Assembly: GCF_031177825.1 (NCBI RefSeq)
Contig: NZ_JAPSKE010000001.1
Coordinates: 372,001-436,000 of the forward strand
Direction: 5' to 3'
Source: Paenibacillus sp.
GTDB taxonomy: Bacteria > Bacillota > Bacilli > Paenibacillales > YIM-B00363
DNA: 64,000 bases
Positions 1-10,563 of this stretch are shown one piece after another. The translations under genes were made by a program, and so were the position numbers. The notes under the pieces are model-generated. The model was not told the DNA's origin. It saw nothing but the letters and a program-made list of their open reading frames with translations, and made no database searches. The stretch's first letter is position 1. Each line of letters starts with the position of its first letter.

Positions 1-32
1 ATCGCGGCGACGAGCGCGATTTCCACCGCCAT
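1..32 (-). CDS. dfrA: Dihydrofolate reductase, N-terminal fragment
   Basis: Only the first ten codons lie in the window; they read M-A-V-E-I-A-L-V-A-A, which fits the first beta strand of bacterial dihydrofolate reductases. An AAGGAGG ribosome binding site sits 9 nt before the ATG and overlaps the stop codon of thyA. The thyA-dfrA order is common in Firmicutes: ThyA oxidises methylene-tetrahydrofolate to dihydrofolate and DfrA reduces it again. The assignment rests on ten residues plus context, so it is likely rather than certain. Confidence 0.6.
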   Translation of the reverse strand, partial: MAVEIALVAA

Positions 33-46
33 GTTTCTCCGCCTCC

Positions 47-1012
47 TTACACCGCTACAGGCGCTTTAATCGCCGGGTGCGGGTCGTAGCCGATCAACTC
101 GAGGTCGTCCATGTCGAAGTCGAACACGGAGCGCGCTTCGGGGTTCAGCCGCAGCGTCGGCAGCGGCCTCGGCTCGCGTTCGAGTTGAATCGCGATTTGA
201 TCGAGATGATTCATGTAAATATGCGCATCTCCGATCGTATGCACGAAGTCGCCGACGGCAAGGCCGCATTCCTTCGCGACGAGATGCGTCAACAGCGCGT
301 AGCTCGCAATGTTGAACGGGATGCCTAAGAACGTATCCCCGCTCCGCTGGTACAGTTGGCAGGACAGCTTCCCGTCGGCGACGTAAAATTGATACAGCGT
401 ATGGCACGGCGGAAGCGCGGCCCGCTGCGGGGCGACGTCCTCCGGCGACCAGCTGGACACGATCAGGCGGCGCGAATCGGGATTGCGCTTGATTTCCTCG
501 ATCACGTTCTTCAACTGATCGATCGTCTCGCCGCGCGACGTCTCCCACCGGCGCCATTGCTTCCCGTACACGTTGCCCAGATCGCCGTATTTCGCCGCGA
601 AGCCGTCGTCCTCGAGCACCCGCCGCTTGAACGACTCCATCTCCGCTTGATACAGCGCGTTGAACGCTTCGTCGCGCGGGGCGCGCAGACCGAAATTCGT
701 CATATCCGGACCCGCGTATTCCTCGCTCTCGACCCATTTCTTGAATGCCCACTCGTTCCAAATATTGTTCTTATGCCGCAGCAAATAACGGATGTTCGTG
801 TCGCCTTTAATGAACCAGAGCAGCTCGCTGGCGATCAGCTTGAAGGAAACGCGTTTCGTCGTCAGGAGCGGGAAGCCTTCGTTCAGATCGAACCGCATCT
901 GATACCCGAACGAAGAGATCGTTCCCGTGCCCGTCCGGTCTCCCTTGCGATCGCCTCTCTCGAGAAGGTGTTTCAGAAGAGATAAATATTCGTTTTCGCT
1001 GGCGCTCATCAT
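47..1012 (-). CDS. thyA: Thymidylate synthase
   Basis: ThyA makes dTMP from dUMP, using methylene-tetrahydrofolate as carbon donor and reductant. The protein is 321 residues, the long form that carries an insertion (about residues 90-140) compared with the 264-residue E. coli type. Visible motifs are the N-terminal DRTGTGT loop, the catalytic cysteine in ALPPCHT (Cys203), the arginines of DSRRL, and the [14 protein letters not shown] dUMP-binding stretch. I start at the ATG at 1012 because GGAGGG lies 5 nt upstream; the second ATG at 1009 would also be well placed. The ORF stays open upstream to 1057 but has no ribosome site there. It probably forms an operon with dfrA. Confidence 0.95.
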   Translation of the reverse strand: MMSASENEYLSLLKHLLERGDRKGDRTGTGTISSFGYQMRFDLNEGFPLLTTKRVSFKLIASELLWFIKGDTNIRYLLRHKNNIWNEWAFKKWVESEEYAGPDMTNFGLRAPRDEAFNALYQAEMESFKRRVLEDDGFAAKYGDLGNVYGKQWRRWETSRGETIDQLKNVIEEIKRNPDSRRLIVSSWSPEDVAPQRAALPPCHTLYQFYVADGKLSCQLYQRSGDTFLGIPFNIASYALLTHLVAKECGLAVGDFVHTIGDAHIYMNHLDQIAIQLEREPRPLPTLRLNPEARSVFDFDMDDLELIGYDPHPAIKAPVAV

Positions 1013-1045
1013 GGTTTCCCTCCGGACTTGGATATTCATCCCCAC

Positions 1046-1096
1046 ATTATAACACATCGCTTCCTCGTAGACAGAGGCGGAACGCTCTATTAGAAT
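1046..1096. promoter_or_regulatory. Divergent promoters with overlapping -35 elements
   Basis: On the minus strand a perfect TATAAT (1046-1051) lies 17 nt from a poor -35 (CTGTCT, 1069-1074) and faces thyA. On the plus strand TAGACA (1068-1073), a 17-nt spacer and TAGAAT (1091-1096) face the small gene at 1131. The two -35 hexamers share the same bases, so polymerase binding at one promoter should exclude the other. Confidence 0.55.
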
Positions 1097-1130
1097 ATGT
1101 TATACAAAATAGAATCGCGAGGAACGACGC

Positions 1131-1325
1131 ATGACCGAATCGAGCCGAATCAACTGCATGAAGTGCCGCCATTACTACGTGACCTGGGAGCCGCAGTACC
1201 CGCGTGGCTGCAGAGCCTACGGCTTCAAGACGAGACAGATGCCCAGCGTCACGGTATTGTCGTCTTCCGGGCGGCCTTGCTTGCAATACGAGGAGAAGTC
1301 CGTCCAGCCCCCGGCGAAAAAGTAA
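1131..1325 (+). CDS. Small conserved cysteine-containing protein
   Basis: A 64-residue protein with a CxxC pair (NCMKC) followed by a third cysteine in YPRGCRAYGF and a fourth near the end (GRPCLQ), an arrangement that could bind a metal. I recall close relatives in Bacilli that carry the name uracil-DNA glycosylase; the protein is far too short for that fold, so the name looks like an inherited error. It is one of very few plus-strand genes here, has its own promoter at 1068-1096, a GAGGA ribosome site and a hairpin terminator overlapping its end. The true function is unknown to me. Confidence 0.75.
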   Translation: MTESSRINCMKCRHYYVTWEPQYPRGCRAYGFKTRQMPSVTVLSSSGRPCLQYEEKSVQPPAKK

Positions 1326-1346
1326 AAGCCTCCGCTCGGAGGCTTT
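1324..1346. terminator. Terminator shared by convergent genes
   Basis: AAAGCCTCC and GGAGGCTTT form a 9-bp stem around a 4-nt loop. It starts at the stop codon of the plus-strand gene and touches the stop codon of the minus-strand phosphodiesterase, so it can serve both directions. Confidence 0.75.
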
Positions 1347-1863
1347 ATGCTTTGTCGTCGTAATACCGGTGCGCCGCTTCGATCCGGTCCCCGATTTCGA
1401 TCAGCCCGTACGAATACCGCGGCTGCCGCCGCTTGTCCGTCGGCGAACCGGGGTTGAACAACAGCACCCCGTCCGGCGACATCTCGTAATAAGGCACGTG
1501 CGAGTGACCGAATACGACGATGTCGACGGGGTCGTCCCGGAAGCTGATCGCCGCCTTGGCTTCGGTCGACCGTCCGGGACCGTCGTGGCCGTGAACGAGG
1601 CCGATCCGGCGCCCGCCCGCCTCCACGATCTTGCGATACCCGAAGCGTCGCACGATGTCCATGCCGTCGTTGTTGCCCGCGACCGCTTCCAGCGGCGCGA
1701 CGGCCTCGAGCAGCGGCACGACCGCCGGATCGGTGAAATCGCCGGCGTGAAGCAGCAGATCGACGCCGCGCAGGCCTTCTACGAGAAGATCCGGAAGCTT
1801 CGCGCCGCGGGAAAACATATGGGTGTCGGAGACGACCCCGATCCGAAGCGGCGCGTTCCGCAT
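1345..1863 (-). CDS. YfcE/MJ0936-type metallophosphodiesterase
   Basis: A 172-residue calcineurin-like phosphoesterase. The metal-binding motifs appear in order: VVSDTH near residue 12, HAGDFTD near 40, GNND near 65, LVHGHDG near 90 and FGHSHVPY near 118. Relatives are small cytosolic Mn/Zn phosphodiesterases with unsettled physiological substrates. The start codon shares one base with the TAA of ytxJ (TAATG), so the two are translationally coupled. The ORF stays open upstream within ytxJ, but that part does not resemble the family. Confidence 0.85.
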   Translation of the reverse strand: MRNAPLRIGVVSDTHMFSRGAKLPDLLVEGLRGVDLLLHAGDFTDPAVVPLLEAVAPLEAVAGNNDGMDIVRRFGYRKIVEAGGRRIGLVHGHDGPGRSTEAKAAISFRDDPVDIVVFGHSHVPYYEMSPDGVLLFNPGSPTDKRRQPRYSYGLIEIGDRIEAAHRYYDDKA

Positions 1864-2204
1864 TAGTCGAGCACCGCCTGGATATGCTTCTTCGTCACGG
1901 ACCAGTGGGACGTCGCCCAATACTTCGCCTTGTCCTTCACTAAGATCATCTGCGGCGACTCGTGCTTCACGGCGAGATCCTCCGCGATCTTGTTCGAGAC
2001 CGGACGCGCTTCGATGACCTTCACCAGTACATAGTCGACGCCTTCCGCCGGCTTGTCCTTCAAGTACTCCTCGTATTCCTCCAACGCCGCGCTGCTCACC
2101 GGGCACTGCGTGCTATGCTTCAGCACGAGAACCGGCTTGTCCGCCGACGCCTCGAGCGCCGCCTTCCATTCCGCTTCCGTCGTAATTTCGCGATATGTCG
2201 TCAT
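1863..2204 (-). CDS. ytxJ: Bacilliredoxin BrxC/YtxJ-like monothiol protein
   Basis: A 113-residue thioredoxin-fold protein with a single active-site cysteine in HSTQCPVS and the cis-proline segment HESPQMIL. YtxJ/BrxC proteins act in the bacillithiol system of Firmicutes, removing bacillithiol from oxidised proteins. I chose the ATG at 2204 because AAGGA lies 9 nt upstream; the in-frame ATG at 2210 would have only 3 nt of spacing. It follows the zinc-ribbon gene by 2 nt and overlaps the phosphodiesterase start, giving a three-gene operon. It is a redox-repair function in the cytosol. Confidence 0.85.
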   Translation of the reverse strand: MTTYREITTEAEWKAALEASADKPVLVLKHSTQCPVSSAALEEYEEYLKDKPAEGVDYVLVKVIEARPVSNKIAEDLAVKHESPQMILVKDKAKYWATSHWSVTKKHIQAVLD

Positions 2205-2206
2205 GT

Positions 2207-2404
2207 TCATCCGTCCTTTCGTATATTCGGCGCGTCGCACCATAACCCGCCGGGATCGCTCGTCTCGTCCCCGCAGCAGCCGCTCCATTGGCCGCAGTTG
2301 AAACACTTCCACTTGGCCATCCACCACTTCATCGAGAAGCCGCAGAACGGACAAGGCGGGACGACGTCCGCGTTGCGCGGCTCCGCCGTTCGGCTATCCG
2401 TCAT
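2207..2404 (-). CDS. Small zinc-ribbon protein
   Basis: A 65-residue protein with two CxxC knuckles, PCPFCGF and KCFNCGQ, about 15 residues apart, and further cysteines in SGCCGD. That is a rubredoxin-like zinc ribbon. It has a GGAGGA ribosome site 7 nt before the ATG and its stop is 2 nt before the ytxJ start, so the two are coupled. No catalytic residues are visible. A metal- or nucleic-acid-binding accessory role is possible but not shown. Confidence 0.7.
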   Translation of the reverse strand: MTDSRTAEPRNADVVPPCPFCGFSMKWWMAKWKCFNCGQWSGCCGDETSDPGGLWCDAPNIRKDG

Positions 2405-2500
2405 TCCTCGTTCCTCCCCCGTCGGTCAAGCCGGATTGCGAATCTTCTCTTATTGTAGGCAATCCGGCGCCGCTTTTCAACGAAACGGAAGGGGGAGTCC

Positions 2501-3157
2501 CTACCGCCACCCTTCCGGGAACGGCGACAGCGCCTCCGCGACGCATTCCGCGAGAATCCGATGGCCCCGCTCGTTCGGGTGGACGCCGTCGTCGGCGAAC
2601 AGATGCGCTTCGCGTCCGAGGAACGCGTCGTACGTCCGCGCCACGAGCACCTTGCCGCCGTAAGACGCCGCATTGCGGTAGATGCAGCGGTTGACGAAGT
2701 TGATCCACAGGACGGCGTCGCGCACTTGCGGGAACGGGTTATAGCAATCCGTCACGACGATGCGGGCGTCCCGCTCCATCGTCCGGTGCACCGCGACGAG
2801 CTCGCCGAGGAGATCCTTATAGGCGTGCGCGAACGCGCGCATCCCCGGCTTCATCGACCGGGTCTCGCCTTGGATGTACATCCGCATGGCCGCCCGGATC
2901 AGGTCGTTCCCTCCGGCCGTCAATGTGACGATGTCGGCCGAGGCGACCGCGCGTCGCAGCTCCCCGTTCGCAAGCAGCCGCTCGAGCGTCTCCGCCGTCG
3001 TCGCCCCGACGACGCCGAAATTCCGGTGCGCGATGTCGAGCGGCTGCTTCGACCGCCATAAGTCTTGCACGACCCAGACGAAGCCCTTCATCTCCGGCGC
3101 TCCGGTGCCGAACGTCAGCGAGTCTCCGACGGCGGTCATCTTGATCGGTTTCGTCAT
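2501..3157 (-). CDS. SGNH/GDSL-family hydrolase
   Basis: A 218-residue cytosolic esterase/lipase-like protein. Block I is AVGDSLTFG (catalytic Ser near residue 11), block III is LTAGGNDL and block V is DDGVHPNERGH with the catalytic Asp and His. There is no signal peptide. The start at 3157 has GGGGGA 7 nt upstream; a TTG at 3172 lies within that ribosome site and is less likely. It sits downstream of the two rocF terminators, so it is probably a separate unit. The substrate cannot be read from sequence. Confidence 0.85.
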   Translation of the reverse strand: MTKPIKMTAVGDSLTFGTGAPEMKGFVWVVQDLWRSKQPLDIAHRNFGVVGATTAETLERLLANGELRRAVASADIVTLTAGGNDLIRAAMRMYIQGETRSMKPGMRAFAHAYKDLLGELVAVHRTMERDARIVVTDCYNPFPQVRDAVLWINFVNRCIYRNAASYGGKVLVARTYDAFLGREAHLFADDGVHPNERGHRILAECVAEALSPFPEGWR

Positions 3158-3192
3158 AGCTGATTCCCCCAAGCCCAGAACTTTACTCCATG

Positions 3193-4194
3193 TTATTCAG
3201 GACCGGGAAAAATGGGCTTGTTTCCCGCCCATTTTTTTGAAAAAAAAAAAAAAAAAACGCCGCGGCTCGTTGCCGCGGCCGAAGGCCGTTTTAAAATCCA
3301 AACTCCGAGCAGCGATGCGGCGAGCTCCACCGCGACGAGCGCAGTCTTGTTCCGGTGATCTAAAATCGGATTCACCTCGACGATATCCATACTGACGACG
3401 CAACCCGCCTCCGACAACAGCTCCATCGCCAAATGCCCTTCGCGGTACGTCATCCCCCCGATGACCGGCGTTCCGACGCCGGGCGCCTCCTCCGGATCGA
3501 GTCCGTCCAGATCGAGACTGAGATGCACGCCGTCGGTACCGTCCCGGACGATGCCGATCGTCTCCTCTATCACCCGCGTCATGCCGAGTCGATCGATGTC
3601 GTGCATCGAGAACACCTTGATCCCCAGCTCCCTGATCAGCTCCCTCTCGCCCGGGTCGATCGAACGCGCGCCGACGATCACGACCTTCGACGGGTCGATC
3701 TTCTTCTCGACGCCTCCGATCGCCGTCAGCTTCGGATGCCCGATGCCGAGCGCCAGCGCGAGCGACATACCGTGAATGTTGCCGGACGGCGACGTCTCGT
3801 CGGTATTCAAGTCGGCATGCGCGTCGAACCAGATGAGACCGACGCTCCGCTTATGCTGCAGCACCCCCGATATCGATCCGAAGGCGAGGCTATGGTCGCC
3901 TCCGAGCACGAGGGGAAACCGCCCGCGCTCCATCGCGGACGACACTTCCCGATGCAGCCTGTCGCAGACGGCGCCGATTTCCTCCAGAAACTTCAGCTTC
4001 GGGCCGTAGTCGCCGTACTCGCTCGGCCTCCGAACGACCAAATCGCCTTCGTCGTACACGGTATAGCCGAGCTGCGCGAGGCGCGATTCGATGGCCGCGA
4101 CCCGCAACGCGCTCGGGCCCATATCGACGCCGCGACGATCCGCGCCCAGATCGATCGGGACGCCGATCAGGGAGATCTCTTTCGTTTTCGCCAC
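3193..4194 (-). CDS. rocF: Arginase
   Basis: Hydrolyses arginine to ornithine and urea with a binuclear manganese centre. Ligands are visible as His101 in GGDHS, Asp124, His126 and Asp128 in FDAHAD, and Asp228 and Asp230 in LDLDGLDP. Bacterial arginases end near residue 300 with a motif like GxxIL; here the frame runs on past WIL (301) for 32 residues (starting K-R-P-S-A-A-A), through the terminator hairpin and its T18 tract, which is translated as five phenylalanines, to a stop at 3193. A stop codon appears to have been lost, or the homopolymer has changed. Last gene of rocD-rocA-putB-rocF, 24 nt after putB. Confidence 0.92.
   Translation of the reverse strand: MAKTKEISLIGVPIDLGADRRGVDMGPSALRVAAIESRLAQLGYTVYDEGDLVVRRPSEYGDYGPKLKFLEEIGAVCDRLHREVSSAMERGRFPLVLGGDHSLAFGSISGVLQHKRSVGLIWFDAHADLNTDETSPSGNIHGMSLALALGIGHPKLTAIGGVEKKIDPSKVVIVGARSIDPGERELIRELGIKVFSMHDIDRLGMTRVIEETIGIVRDGTDGVHLSLDLDGLDPEEAPGVGTPVIGGMTYREGHLAMELLSEAGCVVSMDIVEVNPILDHRNKTALVAVELAASLLGVWILKRPSAAATSRGVFFFFFSKKWAGNKPIFPGPE
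3208..3236 (-). terminator. Second terminator hairpin after rocF
   Basis: AAAAATGGGC and GCCCATTTTT form a 10-bp stem around a 9-nt loop. It lies about 3 nt beyond the T tract of the first hairpin and close to the extended rocF stop at 3193, so it may back up the first terminator. Confidence 0.55.
3240..3279 (-). terminator. Main rocF terminator with an 18-bp T tract
   Basis: A perfect 8-bp GCCGCGGC stem with a 5-nt loop, one G, then 18 consecutive T on the minus strand. It is a textbook intrinsic terminator, yet it lies inside the open rocF frame. The 18-base homopolymer is prone to slippage and to sequencing error. Confidence 0.85.
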
Positions 4195-4218
4195 CCAGAT
4201 TTCCTCCTTCCGTTTCGT

Positions 4219-5148
<930 letters not shown>

Positions 5149-5167
5149 CCGCCTCTCCCCGCTTTCG

Positions 5168-6727
5168 TTACAATTTCTCCGAGCTGAGCTTCAGCTGCGC
5201 GAATTGCAGCAAGTAATCCGGCCCCCCCGCCTTCGAATCGGTCCCCGACAAGTTAAAGCCGCCGAACGGATGCACGCCGACGATGGCGCCCGTGCATTTG
5301 CGATTGAAATATAGATTCCCGACGTGGAACTCTTGCCGCGCCCGTTCGATATGCGCGCGGTTCCGAGTGAACACGGATCCGGTCAGCCCGTATTCCGTAT
5401 TGTTCGCGATCTCGAGCGCATGATCGAAATCGGTCGCCTTCGAGAACGCCAGCACGGGACCGAATATTTCCTCCTGCATCAGCCGCGCGCTCGGATCGAC
5501 GTCGGCGAAGATCGTCGGCTCGATGAAGAAGCCGCGGTCCGCTTCGGGCGTTCCGCCGCCGGTCAGGAGACGGCCCTCCCCTTTTCCGATTTCGACGTAT
5601 GCCAGAATTTTCTCGTACGCCGACCGGTCGATGACCGGACCCGTATAATTCCCGTGGTCCGCGGCGTCGCCGACCTTCAACGGACGCGTCAGCTCGACGG
5701 CTCGACGGAGCACTTCGTCGTAGACGTCTTGATGTACGATCGCGCGGGAGCATGCGGAGCACTTCTGCCCCGCGAAGCCGAACGCGGATGCGACGATCGC
5801 CTGCGCGGCCGCCTCGAGATCCGCGTCGCGGTCGACGACGATCGAATCCTTGCCGCCCATCTCGCCGATATACCGCTTCAGCCAAATCTGGCCTTCGCTT
5901 TGCTTCGCCGACAGCTCGTGAATCCGGAGCCCCACGTCCCTCGAGCCGGTGAACGCGATATACCGCGTCAGCTTATGCGTCACGAGATAATCGCCGATTT
6001 CCGCGCCGCTGCCCGGCACGAAGTTGACGACGCCCGGCGGCAGTCCCGCATCCTCGAGCATCTCGTAAAACTTGTACGCGATGACCGGCGTCGTGCTCGC
6101 CGGCTTCAATACGACCGTATTGCCGGCGACGATCGACGCGACGGTCATGCCGACCATGATCGCAAGCGGGAAGTTCCACGGCGGGATGACGATGCCGACG
6201 CCTAGCGGGATGTATTCGAGGCGGTTATGTTCGCCCGGCATCGGCACGAGCAAGTCGTCGGACTTCTTCGCGAGCGCGATCATCTGCCGCCCGTAATATT
6301 CCATAAAGTCGATCGCTTCCGCCGTATCGGCGTCCGCCTCGGCCCTTACCTTGCCGGACTCGACGGTCAGCCACGCGCTGAACTCATGCTTGCGCCGCCG
6401 CAGAATGGCCGCCGTCTTGAACAGGACCGTCGCGCGCGCCTCCGGCGATACACGAGACCAGGCTTTGTACGCGTAGTGCGCCGCTTGGATCGCCTGTTCC
6501 GCGTGCGTGAGGTCCGCCCTCGCGACGACGCCGACCGTCTCGCCGTAACGGGACGGATTGATCGATTCGCTCGTTCGCTCCGTTGCGATGCGCTGCCCGC
6601 CGATGACGAGCGGCACCTCGAGACCTAATTCGCTCCGTACCTTCGCGAGCGCCTCTTCGAAGCCCTGCGCTTCCTTCGGGTTCGAGAAATCCGTGAACGG
6701 CTCCGGCGTGTATGGAATCATAGTCAT
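5168..6727 (-). CDS. rocA: L-glutamate gamma-semialdehyde dehydrogenase
   Basis: Oxidises glutamate semialdehyde (pyrroline-5-carboxylate) to glutamate with NAD. It is 519 residues, typical of Bacillus RocA. Visible are PPWNFPLAI, the nucleotide-binding stretch TGSRDVGL, the active-site glutamate region [12 protein letters not shown] and the catalytic cysteine in [11 protein letters not shown]. The ribosome site GAGAGGAGAG precedes the ATG at 6727. It is the convergence point of arginine and proline breakdown, and it sits between rocD and putB, which supply its substrate. Confidence 0.96.
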   Translation of the reverse strand: MTMIPYTPEPFTDFSNPKEAQGFEEALAKVRSELGLEVPLVIGGQRIATERTSESINPSRYGETVGVVARADLTHAEQAIQAAHYAYKAWSRVSPEARATVLFKTAAILRRRKHEFSAWLTVESGKVRAEADADTAEAIDFMEYYGRQMIALAKKSDDLLVPMPGEHNRLEYIPLGVGIVIPPWNFPLAIMVGMTVASIVAGNTVVLKPASTTPVIAYKFYEMLEDAGLPPGVVNFVPGSGAEIGDYLVTHKLTRYIAFTGSRDVGLRIHELSAKQSEGQIWLKRYIGEMGGKDSIVVDRDADLEAAAQAIVASAFGFAGQKCSACSRAIVHQDVYDEVLRRAVELTRPLKVGDAADHGNYTGPVIDRSAYEKILAYVEIGKGEGRLLTGGGTPEADRGFFIEPTIFADVDPSARLMQEEIFGPVLAFSKATDFDHALEIANNTEYGLTGSVFTRNRAHIERARQEFHVGNLYFNRKCTGAIVGVHPFGGFNLSGTDSKAGGPDYLLQFAQLKLSSEKL

Positions 6728-6749
6728 GACGATTCTCTCCTCTCTTGGT

Positions 6750-7949
6750 TTAGGACGTTGCGGTCAACGCCCGCTCGATCCGTTCGAACGCCCAGTCCAG
6801 CTCTTCGGGCGTCGCGGTTAGCGGAGGCGCGAAGCGGATAACGTTCTCGTGCGTCTCCTTGCACAGCAGGCCCAGCTCCTTGAGCGTCTCGCAGTACGGC
6901 CTTGCCGGCGACTTCATCTCCAGCGCGACGAGGAGGCCCCGGCCTCGCGCCTCGCGGATGTCGGCATGCCGCAGCGTCCGAAGGCGCGCTAGGAACGCCG
7001 CGCCGAGCGTCGCGGACCTCTCGACGAGTCGCTCCTCCTCGATCACGTCGAGCGCCGCGACGGCGACCGCGCAGGCGAGCGGATTGCCGCCGAACGTCGA
7101 GCCGTGCGATCCCGGGTCGAAGACGCTTAGAATGTCGGCGTCGGCCGCGACCGCCGACACGGGCAGAACGCCCGCGCCGAGCGCCTTGCCCATAATGTAC
7201 ATATCCGGCGTCACGTCTTCCCAGTCGCAGGCGAATTTGCGGCCGGTGCGGCCGAAGCCGGTTTGAATTTCGTCCGCGAGCAGCAGAACGTTCTGCGCTT
7301 TGCAGAGGCTCGCGGCGTCGCGAAGGTAGCCCTCCGGCGGGATGACGATGCCCGCTTCGCCTTGAATCGGCTCGACGAGGAATGCGGCCGTGTTCGGCGT
7401 CACGGCGCTTCGCAGCGCTTCGAAGTCGCCGTATGGCACGATGCGGAAGCCCGGCGTGAACGGGCCGAAGCCGCGGCGGTACGCCGGATCGGAGGAGAAC
7501 GACGTCACGGTGATCGTCCGCCCGTGGAAGTTGCCGCTCGCGACGATGATTTCGGCACGGTCGTCCGGCACCTTCTTCACGTCGTACGCCCACCGCCGCG
7601 CCGCCTTCAGCGCGGTCTCCACCGCTTCCGCGCCGGTGTTCATCGGCAGGATCGTCGACTTGCCGGTGAACGCGGACAGCCGCTCGTAAAACCGGGCCAT
7701 CGGTTCGTTATAAAACGCGCGCGACGTGAGCGTCACCTTGTCGGCCTGGTCCTTCAACGCTTGAATGATTTTCGGGTGACGATGGCCTTGATTCAGCGCG
7801 GAGTAGCCGCTGAGCATATCCATGTACCGGTTGCCTTCCGGATCGTATACCCATACGCCTTCCGCGCGCTCGACCACTACCGGAATCGGGTGATAATTGT
7901 GCGCCCCGATCCGCTCGGTCGTCTCGATGATCGTTTGCGACGCCTTCAA
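6750..7949 (-). CDS. rocD: Ornithine aminotransferase
   Basis: A PLP enzyme that transfers the delta-amino group of ornithine to 2-oxoglutarate, giving glutamate semialdehyde. At 399 residues it matches Bacillus RocD. Visible are [46 protein letters not shown] and the PLP-lysine segment MGKALGAG. Translation should begin at a TTG (7949) because AAGGAGG lies 8 nt upstream and no ATG is in place. First gene of the four-gene catabolic operon; 22 nt separate it from rocA. Confidence 0.95.
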   Translation of the reverse strand: MKASQTIIETTERIGAHNYHPIPVVVERAEGVWVYDPEGNRYMDMLSGYSALNQGHRHPKIIQALKDQADKVTLTSRAFYNEPMARFYERLSAFTGKSTILPMNTGAEAVETALKAARRWAYDVKKVPDDRAEIIVASGNFHGRTITVTSFSSDPAYRRGFGPFTPGFRIVPYGDFEALRSAVTPNTAAFLVEPIQGEAGIVIPPEGYLRDAASLCKAQNVLLLADEIQTGFGRTGRKFACDWEDVTPDMYIMGKALGAGVLPVSAVAADADILSVFDPGSHGSTFGGNPLACAVAVAALDVIEEERLVERSATLGAAFLARLRTLRHADIREARGRGLLVALEMKSPARPYCETLKELGLLCKETHENVIRFAPPLTATPEELDWAFERIERALTATS

Positions 7950-8170
7950 GAGCTGCGCCTCCTTCTGTCAATTGGTGCGATGCTGTGTCGCGAAGAATGC
8001 CATATACTGTTATCATACGTCAATACCGGGCGAACCAATCCCATGAGATTATGCGAGTCCGCACCGTCGAGCGGCATCGCAAGCGTCTCCGGAGTCGACC
8101 GGACGCCGAAAGCTCGCAGCGCCGGGGTTCGAACCTCGACTCGTCTATTCGCGGCTCCGAAATGCAAAAC
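7950..8170. other. Intergenic region upstream of rocD
   Basis: About 220 nt between the purT terminator and rocD. It should contain the rocD operon promoter, but no hexamer pair is convincing; TTGACG near 8013-8018 (minus) has no good -10. A TGGCAT lies in the region, but its spacing does not fit a sigma-54 promoter, so I cannot support RocR/SigL control. Short reading frames here lack ribosome sites. Confidence 0.4.
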
Positions 8171-8220
8171 GCAAAAAGAGGCCGTCAAGACGCAGCTTTC
8201 GCTCCCGTCGTGACGGCCTC
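8171..8220 (-). terminator. purT terminator
   Basis: GAGGCCGTCA and TGACGGCCTC form a perfect 10-bp stem around a roughly 23-nt loop, followed on the minus strand by TTTTTGCGTTTT. It lies 25 nt after the purT stop codon. Confidence 0.75.
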
Positions 8221-8244
8221 ATGAAACAGGTATTCCGTTCATTC

Positions 8245-9450
8245 CTACTCGATCCGCAGTTGCCCCGCCGCGTCGCCCGCGACGGCGCGAGCGTCCTCGA
8301 CCGTGTCCGCGGTCGCGATCGCGACCGCCATCCGCCGTCCCGGCAGCGTCTCGGGCTTGCCGAATACGCGCACCTGCGTGTTCGGCAGCGCGAGGGCGCG
8401 GTCGACGCCGGCGACGACGAAGTCGACGCGGCTGTCGACCGCCTTCAGCGTCCTAGACGCGCCGGGCGTCAGGAGCCGGATCGTCGGCACCGGGAAGCCC
8501 AGAATCGCGCGGACGTGCAGCGCGAACTCGGACAAGTCCTGCGTACCGAGCGTGACGAGCCCCGTATCGTGCGGACGCGGCGACACTTCGCTGAAATACA
8601 CCTTGTCCGGCGCGAGGAACAGTTCGACGCCGTATAAGCCATAGCCGCCCAAAGCGTCCGTCACCGTCTTCGCGATCCGCTGCGACTCCTGAACCTGCGC
8701 CTCGGACATGCCGTGCGGCTGCCACGACTCGATGTAGTCCCCGTCCTTCTGCACGTGCCCGATCGGCGCGCAGAACGTCGTGCCCGACACCGAGCGAACC
8801 GTCAGCATCGTAATCTCGGAATCGAATCGGATGAACTCCTCCACGATGACGCGCGCCCGCTTCGCCCGGCCGCCTTCCATCGCGTAGTTCCAGCACGCGT
8901 CGACGTCGTCCGGCGTCTTGCAGACGGACTGTCCCTTGCCGGACGAGCTCATGATCGGCTTAATGACGCACGGCGTACCGATGTCCGCCACCGCGGCGCG
9001 AAGCTCGTCCAACGAATCGGCGAACGCGTACTTCGCCGTCGGCAAGCCGAGCGTCTCCGCGGCCAGCCGGCGAATGCCTTCGCGATCCATGGTCAATCGA
9101 GCGGCGTTCGCCGTCGGCACGACGACGTAGCCTTCCCGCTCGAGCTCGACGAGCGTCGGCGTCGCGATCGCTTCGATCTCCGGCACGATCAGATCCGGCT
9201 TCTCGCGCTCGATCAGCTCCCGCAGCGCCGCGCCGTCCAGCATGTTGATGACGTACGAGCGGTGCGCGACGGCGAACGCCGGCGCCCCCTCGTACCGGTC
9301 GACCGCGATCGTCTCGACGCCGAGTCGCTGCGCCTCGATCGCGACCTCCTTGCCGAGCTCTCCGGATCCGAGCAGCATCATCTTGCGCGCGCCGCCCGAC
9401 AGCGGCGAACCGTACGGCTTGTATCTCGGCTTCTCCATCCCTTGTTCCAT
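8245..9450 (-). CDS. purT: Formate-dependent GAR transformylase
   Basis: Uses ATP and formate to formylate glycinamide ribonucleotide in purine synthesis, the folate-independent alternative to PurN. It is a 401-residue ATP-grasp protein. Visible are the N-terminal [10 protein letters not shown] loop, the family stretch VPEIEAIAT, the ATP-binding stretch [15 protein letters not shown], the metal ligand region [12 protein letters not shown], and the C-terminal [13 protein letters not shown]. The ATG at 9450 is preceded by GGAG at short spacing; an ATG four codons in (9438) is an alternative. It follows the M42 peptidase by 15 nt and is likely co-transcribed with it. Confidence 0.95.
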   Translation of the reverse strand: MEQGMEKPRYKPYGSPLSGGARKMMLLGSGELGKEVAIEAQRLGVETIAVDRYEGAPAFAVAHRSYVINMLDGAALRELIEREKPDLIVPEIEAIATPTLVELEREGYVVVPTANAARLTMDREGIRRLAAETLGLPTAKYAFADSLDELRAAVADIGTPCVIKPIMSSSGKGQSVCKTPDDVDACWNYAMEGGRAKRARVIVEEFIRFDSEITMLTVRSVSGTTFCAPIGHVQKDGDYIESWQPHGMSEAQVQESQRIAKTVTDALGGYGLYGVELFLAPDKVYFSEVSPRPHDTGLVTLGTQDLSEFALHVRAILGFPVPTIRLLTPGASRTLKAVDSRVDFVVAGVDRALALPNTQVRVFGKPETLPGRRMAVAIATADTVEDARAVAGDAAGQLRIE

Positions 9451-9465
9451 CCGACTCCGTTCCCC

Positions 9466-10542
9466 CTATTCGTTCCGTACGATCGTCTCGACCGTGGAGC
9501 GGTCGCACGACGTAACGAGCTTCACAAGCAATTCCTTCGCGGCCGCGTAATCGTCCACATGCACGATCGCGGCGGCGGTATGAATGTATCGCGCCGGAAT
9601 GCCGACGACCGCCGTCGGCACGCCCATGCCGGACAAGTGCACCCGACCCGCGTCCGTCCCGCCGCCCGGCGAGATGAAATATTGGTACGGGATCTTATGC
9701 GTCTCCGCCGTATCCCGCACGTACTCGACCATGAGCCGGTGCGTGATCATCGTACGGTCCATCACGCGGAGCAGCGCGCCCTTGCCGAGCTGGCCGAACG
9801 CGGACTTGTCGCCGGACGCGTCGTTCGCCGGGCTGGCATCCAATACGAAGGCGATGTCGGGATCGATCAATCGAGACGCCGTCTCCGCCCCGCGCAGCCC
9901 CATCTCCTCCTGCACCGTCGCTCCCGAATACACGACGTTCGGATGCGAAGCGCCCTGCAGCGCCTCCATCAGCTCGATCGCGAGGCCGACGCCGTACCGG
10001 TTGTCCCACGCCTTCGCCAAAATTTTCTTCGGATTGGCGAGCGGCGTGAACGGGCAGATCGGCACGATCGGCTGGCCGACGACGACGCCGAGCGCTTCCG
10101 CGTCGCCCTTGTCGTCCGCGCCGATGTCGAGGAACATATGCCCGATATCGACCGGCTTGTTCCGCGTCGCCTCGTCGAGCAGATGCGGCGGTGTCGAACC
10201 GACGACCCCGACGACCGGACCGCGCTTCGTCGCGATCTGCATGCGCTGCGCGAGCAGCACTTGGCTCCACCAGCCGCCGAGCGCCGCGAACTTCACCATC
10301 CCCTTCTCCGTAATGCCGGTCACCATGAAGCCGACTTCGTCCATATGGCCGGCGACCATGACGACCGGACCGTCCGTTTGACCCGTCTTCTTCCCGAACA
10401 AGCTGCCGATGCGGTCCGTTACGATCTCTTCGGACAGCGGCGTCAGCCGCTCGCGCAGGAAGCGGCGGACGTCCTGTTCGAAGCCGGGCGCTCCCGCCAT
10501 CTCGGTCAAGCTCTTGAATAACGCCAACGTCTGTTCGTTCAC
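9466..10542 (-). CDS. M42-family aminopeptidase
   Basis: A dinuclear zinc/cobalt aminopeptidase of the TET/glutamyl-aminopeptidase type, 358 residues. Metal ligands and catalytic residues are in order: [11 protein letters not shown] near residue 66, AKAWDNRYG near 175, [10 protein letters not shown] (the EE pair) near 212, VLDASPAND near 235 and SPGGGTDAG near 295. Translation starts at a GTG (10542) with TAAGGAGA 7 nt upstream. These enzymes form large cytosolic particles that trim short peptides. A second, divergent M42 protein is at 22984-24042. Confidence 0.92.
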   Translation of the reverse strand: MNEQTLALFKSLTEMAGAPGFEQDVRRFLRERLTPLSEEIVTDRIGSLFGKKTGQTDGPVVMVAGHMDEVGFMVTGITEKGMVKFAALGGWWSQVLLAQRMQIATKRGPVVGVVGSTPPHLLDEATRNKPVDIGHMFLDIGADDKGDAEALGVVVGQPIVPICPFTPLANPKKILAKAWDNRYGVGLAIELMEALQGASHPNVVYSGATVQEEMGLRGAETASRLIDPDIAFVLDASPANDASGDKSAFGQLGKGALLRVMDRTMITHRLMVEYVRDTAETHKIPYQYFISPGGGTDAGRVHLSGMGVPTAVVGIPARYIHTAAAIVHVDDYAAAKELLVKLVTSCDRSTVETIVRNE

Positions 10543-10563
10543 GCGAATCTCTCCTTACCGTGG

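Noticed and set aside
7950..8060. Sigma-54 promoter (RocR/SigL type) upstream of rocD
   Set aside because: TGGCAT is present but the GG to GC distance is 8 nt in place of 10, and the -12 element does not match.
8111..8140. GGTTCGAACC resembles a tRNA T loop upstream of rocD
   Set aside because: The flanking five bases do not form a T stem and no anticodon or acceptor stem can be built around it.
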